From assembly GCA_035708745.1 (NCBI GenBank), contig DASTFJ010000217.1:1-5404 (forward strand): DNA of 5,404 nucleotides, given 5' to 3'. A program made the translations under genes and the position numbers. Below the pieces are notes generated by a model. The model saw only the letters and a program-made list of their open reading frames with translations, had not been told where the DNA came from and searched no databases. Shown piece by piece: positions 1 to 4,931 of the stretch. Positions within the stretch are counted from its first letter, which is position 1; each line of letters starts with the position of its first letter. The stretch comes from JAMLHN01 sp035708745. GTDB taxonomy: Bacteria; Chloroflexota; Chloroflexia; Thermomicrobiales; UBA6265.

Positions 1-659
1 GTCGTGCGCTCAGCCACGCGATTCCGTACCAGACGATCATCGACCAGGTCATGTTCGGCTACGCCGCCGAGCTGAAGAGCCCGGTCGCCAGCGGGATGCC
101 GACCAGCGACTACTCGTTCTGGAATTACGACGGCGGTCCGGCCAAGGCCAAGGAAATTCTTGAAGGATTGGGCATGTCGGACTTCTCGTTCGATATGGCG
201 GTCCGCACCGGTTTCCCGACGCACGAGCAGATCGCGGTCTGGATTCAGTCCTCGATGGCCGAGGCGGGCGCCACCGTCAATATCCTCAAGATGACCGATG
301 CCGAGTACCTGGAGAAGTTCAACAGCGGCGCCCTGCAAGCCTGGGTGGGCGAATGGTATTCGTGGGTCAACGACCCGATCTACCACATGAACTTCAACTT
401 CAATTCAGCCGCGACGGCCACCAACGGCACCGGCTATAGCAACCCGCAGGTGGACGAGCTGCTCAACAACGCCATGTACGAGCCAGACAAGGCCAAGCGC
501 GATCAGATGTCGCTCGATATCCAGAAGATCATCGTCGACGAAGCGCCGTGGGGGCTGCTGTACCAGATCAACTATGTGGTCGCGACCCGCGCCAATGTCG
601 CCGGCTTCCAGTACAACCCGGATACGACCTGCAAGTACTGGCTGGTGAGCAAGAGCTAG
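1..659 (+). CDS. ABC transporter solute-binding protein, family 5 (DppA/OppA-like), C-terminal part
   Basis: Extracytoplasmic solute-binding protein that would deliver peptides or another small organic solute to an ABC importer. The frame is open from position 3, before the first ATG (51), and begins with RALSHAIPYQTIIDQV, the 'R.A.s.AId...i' segment typical of the family's second lobe, so the gene is cut by the window edge and not started at 51. The 218 visible residues carry other family landmarks: a 'GxAxxxxSPV' stretch, the 'YDxxxAKxxL' helix (YDGGPAKAKEILEGLG), a region ending in GEWYSWVNDP, the GTGYSNPQVDELL segment and the C-terminal DEAPWGLLYQ strand. It ends at TAG 657-659. The signal peptide or lipobox and lobe I lie outside the window, so export is assumed from the family. 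Permease and ATPase genes are not visible and may lie upstream. The ligand cannot be deduced: family 5 proteins bind peptides, nickel, opines, sugars and other solutes. The family call is secure. Confidence 0.93.
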   Translation, partial: RALSHAIPYQTIIDQVMFGYAAELKSPVASGMPTSDYSFWNYDGGPAKAKEILEGLGMSDFSFDMAVRTGFPTHEQIAVWIQSSMAEAGATVNILKMTDAEYLEKFNSGALQAWVGEWYSWVNDPIYHMNFNFNSAATATNGTGYSNPQVDELLNNAMYEPDKAKRDQMSLDIQKIIVDEAPWGLLYQINYVVATRANVAGFQYNPDTTCKYWLVSKS

Positions 660-708
660 AACGAAGGTCCGGGGGCCGGAGTCCTGAGGCCTGAGCGGTC
701 AGCAACGA

Positions 709-735
709 GTCCAGAGTCAAGGGTCCAGAGTCAAG
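709..735. repeat. Tandem 14-bp direct repeat (two copies)
   Basis: The 14-mer GTCCAGAGTCAAGG starts at 709 and again at 723. The second copy matches through 735 and differs only in its last base. It lies 50 bp after the stop of the solute-binding protein gene, and both copies feed into the inverted repeat that follows. No function is evident. Confidence 0.85.
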
Positions 736-771
736 AGCAAATCACTTGACCCTTGACACTGGACCCTTGAC
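716..771. repeat. 20-bp inverted repeat, potential stem-loop
   Basis: The left arm, 716-735, is complementary to the right arm, 752-771, at 19 of 20 positions, with a 16-nt loop at 736-751. An alternative, smaller pairing is 730-735 with 745-750. In RNA this would be a very stable hairpin between the solute-binding protein gene and the DUF917 gene. It could block read-through or protect the upstream 3' end. No U-tract follows the stem, so it is not a classical Rho-independent terminator. The arms are built from the same CAAGGGTCCAG motif as the tandem repeat, which suggests a repeat-derived element. Confidence 0.8.
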
Positions 772-781
772 CCTCGTCTTT

Positions 782-809
782 GGACCCCGGACCCCGGACC
801 CCGGACCCC
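782..809. repeat. Heptamer tandem repeat GGACCCC x4
   Basis: Four perfect head-to-tail copies of GGACCCC run from 782 to 809, followed by GGG. A 9-nt segment near the upstream stop, GGTCCGGGG (666-674), is the reverse complement of CCCCGGACC inside the array (785-793), so the whole spacer 666-812 may fold as a nested palindrome. The unit is not a multiple of three and the array lies before the likely DUF917 start, so it is not expected to be coding. Such short arrays are prone to slippage. Confidence 0.85.
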
Positions 810-841
810 GGGCTCAGTTCGTCCATGAAACGACGGGAAAC

Positions 842-1939
842 GTGCGCACGATCGATATCGATGAGTTGAATGACCTGGCCGTCGGGGCGACGGTGCTCGG
901 GACCGGCGGTGGGGGCGATCCGTATGTCGGCCGGCTGATGGCGGCGGAGGCGATTCGCCGCTATGGGCCGGTGACGCTGATCGATCCGCAAGAGCTCGAC
1001 CCGGATGCCCTGGTGCTGCCCGTGGGCATGATGGGCGCGCCGACCGTGATGGTGGAAAAGCTGCCGGGCGGATTCGAGCTGGCCGCGGCCACCGAAGCGC
1101 TGGAAACCTTTCTCGGCGAGCGTGCCGGGGCGGTGATGGCGACCGAGGCCGGCGGCATCAACTCGACGCTGGCGATCTGCGTGGCGGTGGCCCGCGGGAT
1201 TCCGCTGGTCGATGCCGATCTGGTCGGACGTGCCTTTCCCGAATTGCAGATGTGTACCCCAACCCTGTACGGCACGCGGGCGTGCCCCATGTCGCTCTCC
1301 GATGACAAGGGGAATGCCTCGATTCTGGAGGCTTCCTCGAATCGCTGGGCGGAGCGGCTGGCCCGCGCCATGACCATTGAGATGGGCTGCTGGTCGCTGA
1401 TCGCGCTCTATCCGTTGCGTGGCCGGCAGGTGGCGGTCGAATGCGTGCAGAACACGCCCTCGACGCTGATCGCCATCGGCGCGGCCAGCCGGATCGCCCG
1501 CGCCGAGAACCGCGATCCGATCGACGCCATTTGCGACGTGACCAACGGGCTCCGGCTCTGGCGAGGCAAGGTGCTCGATGTCGCGCGCAAAACCGTGGGT
1601 GGCTTTGCCCGCGGCGAGGTCACCATCGGCGAGCTGGACGGCGAGCGCACCTTGACCGTCGGATTCCAGAACGAGTTTCTGGTGGCGACGACCGGCGAGG
1701 AGGTGCTCGCCACCACCCCCGATCTGATTTCGATGCTCGATCTCGAAACCGGCGAGCCGATCACCACCGAGGGGTTGCGCTATGGGCACCGGGTGGCCGT
1801 CATCGGCATCCCCGGCGACGAGCGCTGGCGTACACCCGCCGGTCTCGAGGTTGTGGGACCGGGGTACTTTGGCTACGACATTCCGTTCGTTCCACTCGAG
1901 GAACGGCAACGCACCAGGCAACTGATGGAGGTCGCGTGA
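842..1939 (+). CDS. DUF917 family protein (S-methyl-thiohydantoin desulfurase-like / hydantoinase-associated)
   Basis: A 365-residue protein of the DUF917 family, now described in domain databases as S-methyl-thiohydantoin desulfurase-like (N- and C-terminal domains) and often found beside or fused to hydantoinase/oxoprolinase proteins. The match rests on family motifs in order: an early glycine-rich GTGGGGDPY (residues 20-28), MMGAPTV with EK (63-73), a TEAGGINS stretch (101-108), and VDADLVGRAFPELQM (123-137). Length fits the usual roughly 360 residues. The chosen start is GTG 842, giving VRTIDIDELNDLAVGA, which aligns with the family N-terminus; a GGGA at 835-838 is a weak, close ribosome site. 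The frame stays open upstream to TTG 746, but that would add 32 residues translated from the repeats (TPDPGP-rich) and is unlikely. The protein has no signal peptide or membrane segment, so it is probably cytoplasmic. It overlaps the next gene by GTGA, implying coupled translation. The family is clear. The reaction here, hydrolysis or desulfuration of a hydantoin-type ring, is inferred. Confidence 0.9.
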   Translation: MRTIDIDELNDLAVGATVLGTGGGGDPYVGRLMAAEAIRRYGPVTLIDPQELDPDALVLPVGMMGAPTVMVEKLPGGFELAAATEALETFLGERAGAVMATEAGGINSTLAICVAVARGIPLVDADLVGRAFPELQMCTPTLYGTRACPMSLSDDKGNASILEASSNRWAERLARAMTIEMGCWSLIALYPLRGRQVAVECVQNTPSTLIAIGAASRIARAENRDPIDAICDVTNGLRLWRGKVLDVARKTVGGFARGEVTIGELDGERTLTVGFQNEFLVATTGEEVLATTPDLISMLDLETGEPITTEGLRYGHRVAVIGIPGDERWRTPAGLEVVGPGYFGYDIPFVPLEERQRTRQLMEVA

Positions 1940-2958
1940 GCGCGCAGTCGAATAAGCAGGTCCGGTTTGGAGTGCTCTTCAGCGGGGCGTTTCCGCTAAT
2001 GCGGGCCATCGAGGGGAGTGTGCTGGCCGACAAGCTCGGGTACGACTCCGCCTGGTTCGGTGAGGATTATTTCTATTGGGGCGGGATTGCTACCGGCACC
2101 GCGGTAGCCGAGCGTACCGAGAACCTCTCCATTGGGCTCGGCATCCTCACCCCGCTCACCCGGCATCCAGCCCTGACCGTGATGGAAACCGCCGCGCTCG
2201 ATCACATCTCCAATGGCCGGTTGGTGATGGGCTACGGCGCGGGCGTCAGATACTGGATGAACCAGATGAAGCTGGACTATTCCAGTCCGATGACCGCGCT
2301 GCGGGAAGCGGTCGATACCAGCCGCAGACTCTATCAGGGCGAGACGATCAGCGGCGACGGGCGATTCTATTCGTTCGACAACGTCAAGCTGAACTTCGAC
2401 GTCTACCGGTCCGAACCGCCGATCTATCTCGGGGTCGAGGGACCGAAGATGCTGACCCTCAGCGGCGAGATCGCCGATGGGACGGTGCTTTCGGTGCTGG
2501 CCAGCCCGGAATATGTGCAATGGGCCTGGGAGCGGGTGCGCGAAGGCTGTGCCATCTCCGGCCGCGATCCGGAGCAACACAAGATGGTGGTCTATGTCAT
2601 CTTCGCTATGGACGACGATGGCGCTGCGGCCAAGGATTCGGTGCGCCGCACGATCGCCGAATACCTCGGCGCCGGTGGGCGTCCGACCCCGATCTCGACC
2701 CACGGCGGCGTTCCGGACGACACCATGGTGGAGATGGGCCGCATCTACCGGGAGGGGCGATTCCCGAGCGAGCTGGTGACCGACGAGATCGTCAGGGGGT
2801 GCTCGATCGCCGGGACGCCGGCCGAGTGCAAAGCGAGCATCCAGGCGATGATCGACGCCGGCGCGGACGAAATCGTCTTTATCCCCTTCCCGCCGGAGAA
2901 GACCGAGGAAAGCGTCGAGCGGATCGCCAGGGAGCTGATTCCGACATTCCGGGGGTAG
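1936..2958 (+). CDS. LLM class (luciferase-like) flavin- or F420-dependent oxidoreductase
   Basis: A 340-residue TIM-barrel oxidoreductase of the bacterial luciferase-like superfamily, which uses FMNH2 or reduced F420 for monooxygenation, or F420 for hydride transfer. Visible landmarks are the first barrel strand VRFGVLFSG (9-17), the helix and strand ADKLGYDSAWFGED (31-44), the characteristic block LTRHPALTVMETAALDHISNGRLVMGYGAG (71-103), PPIYLGVEGPKML (161-173) followed by SGEIADGTVL (176-185), and a C-terminal GTPAECKASIQAMIDAGADEIVF (293-315). This middle pattern resembles the methylenetetrahydromethanopterin reductase-like, F420-type branch, but FMN use cannot be excluded. The start GTG 1936 lies inside the end of the DUF917 gene (GTGA overlap), with GGAGG at 1927-1931 as ribosome site. 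The reading frame is open far upstream inside DUF917, but that part is a shadow. It is probably soluble and cytoplasmic. It likely acts on the same compound as DUF917, which is inference from coupling alone. Substrate is unknown. Confidence 0.92.
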   Translation: MSAQSNKQVRFGVLFSGAFPLMRAIEGSVLADKLGYDSAWFGEDYFYWGGIATGTAVAERTENLSIGLGILTPLTRHPALTVMETAALDHISNGRLVMGYGAGVRYWMNQMKLDYSSPMTALREAVDTSRRLYQGETISGDGRFYSFDNVKLNFDVYRSEPPIYLGVEGPKMLTLSGEIADGTVLSVLASPEYVQWAWERVREGCAISGRDPEQHKMVVYVIFAMDDDGAAAKDSVRRTIAEYLGAGGRPTPISTHGGVPDDTMVEMGRIYREGRFPSELVTDEIVRGCSIAGTPAECKASIQAMIDAGADEIVFIPFPPEKTEESVERIARELIPTFRG

Positions 2959-2967
2959 CGCGACGAT

Positions 2968-3097
2968 CCGTCATCCCGACCGGAGCGAAGCGGAGTGGAG
3001 GGACCTCTTTTCGTTCCCGCTTCCCGATAATCGGCTTCCGTCCGGGAACATGCGTGCAGTGCAACGAGAGGTCCCTCGACTTCGCTCGGGATGACGG
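2968..3097. repeat. Imperfect palindromic element, about 130 bp (MITE/REP-like)
   Basis: The ends pair perfectly: CCGTCATCCCGA at 2968-2979 against TCGGGATGACGG at 3086-3097. A second inner pair, GAGGGACCTCT at 2998-3008 against AGAGGTCCCTC at 3067-3077, and a shared GCGAAG/CTTCGC block give a long interrupted stem; the left arm carries extra bases (CCGGA and CGGAG). The loop holds further nested pairs: GTTCCCG 3013-3019 with CGGGAAC 3043-3049, and CCGAT 3024-3028 with ATCGG 3030-3034. It fills most of the gap between the LLM gene and the molybdenum hydroxylase operon. Arms of this 'GTCATCCCGAGCGAAG..CGAGGGACCTCT' type recur as dispersed intergenic repeats in some high-GC genomes, from memory; its copy number here cannot be seen. 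No transposase is encoded and no clear target duplication is visible. Confidence 0.85.
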
Positions 3098-3101
3098 AAG
3101 C

Positions 3102-3107
3102 AAGGAG
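3102..3107 (+). promoter_or_regulatory. Strong ribosome binding site of the 2Fe-2S subunit gene
   Basis: AAGGAG lies 8 nt before ATG 3116 and is the best-formed site in the window. It fixes the start of the small subunit. Only four bases separate it from the end of the palindrome (3097), so folding of that element could affect its accessibility. Confidence 0.8.
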
Positions 3108-3115
3108 TCAAAGAT

Positions 3116-3583
3116 ATGCAAACACTTCGATTGCGCGTCAATGAAAAGGAGCGACGGGTCACGGTACCCCCGGCCGCCTTTCTGGTCGACGTGCTGCGGA
3201 ACGATCTTGCCCTGACCGGCACCAAATATGCCTGCGGGATGGGCGAGTGCGGCGCCTGTACGGTGCTGATCGATGGGGAGGCGGTCTATTCCTGCCTGAT
3301 GCTCGCCAGCGAGGTGGGCGACGCCGAGATCACCACCATCGAAGGACTGTCCCCACGTGGCGAGCTCGATTCGGTGGCAGCCGCATTCGCCGATGGCGGC
3401 GGGGTGCAATGCGGTTTTTGCACACCGGGGATGGTGATGTCGGCCAAAGCCTTGCTGGCGGAGAACCCCGACCCGACTGAAGATGAGATTCGGATTGCCC
3501 TTAGTGGAAATCTTTGTCGATGCACCGGCTATACCCGCATCGTCGATGCGGTGATGACCGCCGCCAGGGAAGACGCGCAATGA
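3116..3583 (+). CDS. Molybdenum hydroxylase small subunit, [2Fe-2S] protein (CoxS/XdhC-type)
   Basis: A 155-residue iron-sulfur subunit of a xanthine dehydrogenase/CO dehydrogenase-family enzyme. It passes electrons from the molybdenum cofactor of the large subunit to the FAD subunit. The N-terminal plant-type ferredoxin domain shows cluster cysteines C40, C45, C48 and C60 (KYACGMGECGACTV, then YSC). The C-terminal helical domain binds the second cluster through C99, C102, C134 and C136 (VQCGFCTPGM and NLCRCTGY). All eight ligands are present, and Q98 sits where the family's conserved glutamine contacts the pterin cofactor. Length matches the usual 150-165 residues. ATG 3116 follows a strong AAGGAG and gives the expected N-terminal strand MQTLRLRVNEKERRV. 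It begins the operon, and its TGA overlaps the next ATG by 4 nt. It is expected to be cytoplasmic. The family assignment is essentially certain; the substrate class of the enzyme is not set by this subunit. Confidence 0.97.
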   Translation: MQTLRLRVNEKERRVTVPPAAFLVDVLRNDLALTGTKYACGMGECGACTVLIDGEAVYSCLMLASEVGDAEITTIEGLSPRGELDSVAAAFADGGGVQCGFCTPGMVMSAKALLAENPDPTEDEIRIALSGNLCRCTGYTRIVDAVMTAAREDAQ

Positions 3584-4029
3584 AATTCGAGCATTCCTTT
3601 ACGGTGAACGCAACCGTCGCCGACACCTGGGATTTCCTGATGAACATCCCGGAGATGGCGGGTTGCATTCCGGGGGCGTCCGATATCGCCCAGGTCGACG
3701 ACACCACCTATGACGCCAATGTCAAAGCCAAGATCGGCCCGATCGGGGCGAAATTCGCCTGCCGGGTCGCCATCGTCGCGCTCGATCCAGCGGCGCGCAC
3801 CGGGCTGGTCGAGCTGACCGGCAAGGATTCGAAGCTGGGTAGCTCGGTCAAAGCGAAGATGAATATGTCGATGACCGAAGACGATGGTGGCACGACCGTG
3901 ACCGTCGTCACCGATGCCGATGTGCTCGGCAAGATCGGGCAATACGGCCACGGCATGATCGGCAAACGGGCCGACAGCATGTTCGCCGACTTCACGAGCT
4001 GTGTGAAAACGCAGCTCGAACAGCGGTAA
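3580..4029 (+). CDS. CoxG-family SRPBCC protein (CO dehydrogenase subunit G-like)
   Basis: A 149-residue helix-grip (SRPBCC/START-like) protein of the CoxG family, commonly encoded with molybdenum hydroxylases. The N-terminal signature is clear: MKFEHSFTVNA, then DTWDFLMNIPEMAGCIPGA (15-33), which follows the family pattern 'vW.fL.d.e..a.ciPGa'. Central strands contain YDANVKAKIGPIGAKF and the C-terminal helix is GMIGKRADSMFADF. CoxG of the CO dehydrogenase system has been linked to membrane attachment and quinone-side electron transfer; here the chain ends in CVKTQLEQR with no hydrophobic C-terminal anchor, so it is probably soluble. Start ATG 3580 overlaps the small-subunit stop (ATGA) with AGGGA at 3566-3570 as ribosome site. 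The frame is open back to about 3514, but that extension lies inside the small-subunit gene. It sits between the Fe-S and FAD genes, and its stop shares one base with the next start. Role in maturation or electron delivery is inferred. Confidence 0.92.
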   Translation: MKFEHSFTVNATVADTWDFLMNIPEMAGCIPGASDIAQVDDTTYDANVKAKIGPIGAKFACRVAIVALDPAARTGLVELTGKDSKLGSSVKAKMNMSMTEDDGGTTVTVVTDADVLGKIGQYGHGMIGKRADSMFADFTSCVKTQLEQR

Positions 4030-4931
4030 TGGCGATGGAAACGGTCGACGCGGTCGAAACCGCCGTGCTGACGCCGGCGACGGTCGCAGAAGCGGTCGAG
4101 CAGCTTGCCGGATTGGAGGACGAAGGCAAGGTGCTGGCCGGGGGGCAGTCGTTGCTGGTGCTCTACCGCTTCGGCTTTGTGACCCCGGAGAGCTTCGTCA
4201 GTCTGCAAAACATCGATGAACTCAAATCGATCACGCCTGAGCCCGATGGTGGATTGCGGATCGGGGCGGCAGTAACGCAATTTCAGATCATTGCAGACCC
4301 GGCGATTGGTGCGAGCTATCCGGCGCTGGTCGATGCAGCGAAATGTGTGTCGTCACCGCAGGTGCGGCGACGGGGAACGATCGGTGGCAATTTGTGCCAT
4401 GCCGATCCGACCGCCGACCCGCCGGCGGCCTCGATCGCGCTGGGGGCGTCGGTCGAGATCGCCGGTCCCGAGGGACGGCGGGTCATCCCGGTCGATGAGC
4501 TCTTTGCCGATTACATGGAAACGATCCTGGAACCGGGCGAGCTGCTGACGGCGGTGCTGTTGCCCCCGCCGGTGACGTCCTCCGCCTACGTCAAGCACCG
4601 GTTACGGGGAATCGACACAGCGATAGTCGGTGTGGCCGTCAGTTTGGTCCTGTCTGCCGATAGGCTCACCTGCGAATCTGCTGGCATCGGACTGTCCGGA
4701 GCCGGAACGACCCCGTTGCGCGCTTCCGGCGCCGAAGCGGCGCTCACCGGTAAGGCATTGACACCTGAGGCGTGGACCGAGGCGGGACGCATTGCCGCCG
4801 AAGAGTGCGAGCCGCTGGACGACACCGAAGCGAGCGAGTGGTATCGCCGCAAGATGGTCGAGCGGTTCGTGCAACGCGCGGGCGCGCTCGCGCAAGCACG
4901 CGCCAAGGGCCAGGAGGAGCTTTCCGCATGA
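4029..4931 (+). CDS. Molybdenum hydroxylase medium subunit, FAD-binding (CoxM/XdhB-type)
   Basis: A 300-residue FAD subunit that takes electrons from the [2Fe-2S] clusters and passes them to the terminal acceptor. Both FAD-binding signatures of the family are visible: AGGQSLL (residues 37-43) and RRRGTIGGNLCHADPTADPPA (113-133). Also present are the preceding VSLQNIDELK and GGLRIGAAVT segments and the C-terminal CO_deh_flav_C-like part with GIDTAIVGVAVSL and the late SGAGTTPLRASGAEAAL. Length fits the usual 280-300 residues. ATG 4029 shares its A with the CoxG stop (TAATG); a second in-frame ATG at 4035 could also serve, and there is no strong ribosome site, so translation probably depends on termination of the upstream gene. 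It lies in the third position of the operon and overlaps the large-subunit start by ATGA. It is expected to be cytoplasmic. The family is very sure; the electron acceptor (NAD, quinone or other) is not evident. Confidence 0.96.
   Translation: MAMETVDAVETAVLTPATVAEAVEQLAGLEDEGKVLAGGQSLLVLYRFGFVTPESFVSLQNIDELKSITPEPDGGLRIGAAVTQFQIIADPAIGASYPALVDAAKCVSSPQVRRRGTIGGNLCHADPTADPPAASIALGASVEIAGPEGRRVIPVDELFADYMETILEPGELLTAVLLPPPVTSSAYVKHRLRGIDTAIVGVAVSLVLSADRLTCESAGIGLSGAGTTPLRASGAEAALTGKALTPEAWTEAGRIAAEECEPLDDTEASEWYRRKMVERFVQRAGALAQARAKGQEELSA
4912..4917 (+). promoter_or_regulatory. Ribosome binding site of the large-subunit gene
   Basis: AGGAGG lies 10 nt before ATG 4928, inside the 3' end of the FAD-subunit gene. 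It supports that ATG as the large-subunit start despite the 4-nt overlap. Confidence 0.75.

Noticed and set aside
716..771. Classical Rho-independent terminator after the solute-binding protein gene
   Set aside because: The stem is strong, but no T-run follows it; the bases after the right arm are CC-rich. It is reported as a repeat only.
753..782. Sigma70-type promoter with TTGACA at 753-758
   Set aside because: The TTGAC motif recurs as part of the repeat, and no reasonable -10 box lies about 17 bp downstream.
709..809. CRISPR-like array
   Set aside because: The repeat units are 7 and 14 bp, directly adjacent, with no unique spacers and no cas genes.
731..1921. Long 396-codon open frame on the - strand opposite DUF917
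   Set aside because: Antisense shadow in GC-rich DNA: the translation is Arg/His/Gly/Gln-rich with no recognisable domain, and it runs through the repeat spacer. The + strand gene has full family motifs.
1441..1935. Upstream extension of the LLM frame inside DUF917
   Set aside because: The residues are Arg-rich and unlike any LLM N-terminus; the first barrel strand begins just after GTG 1936.
1996..2703. 235-codon - strand open frame opposite the LLM oxidoreductase
   Set aside because: Low-complexity His/Arg/Gly-rich product with no motif; it mirrors the well-supported + strand gene.
3026..3031. GATAAT as a -10 box before the molybdenum hydroxylase operon
   Set aside because: It is part of the loop hairpin CCGAT-A-ATCGG and has no -35-like hexamer at the proper distance.
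2076..3215. 379-codon + strand frame overlapping the LLM gene and the palindrome
   Set aside because: Arg/Asp/Gly-rich shadow translation that runs across the LLM stop, the repeat and the start of the 2Fe-2S gene; no domain.
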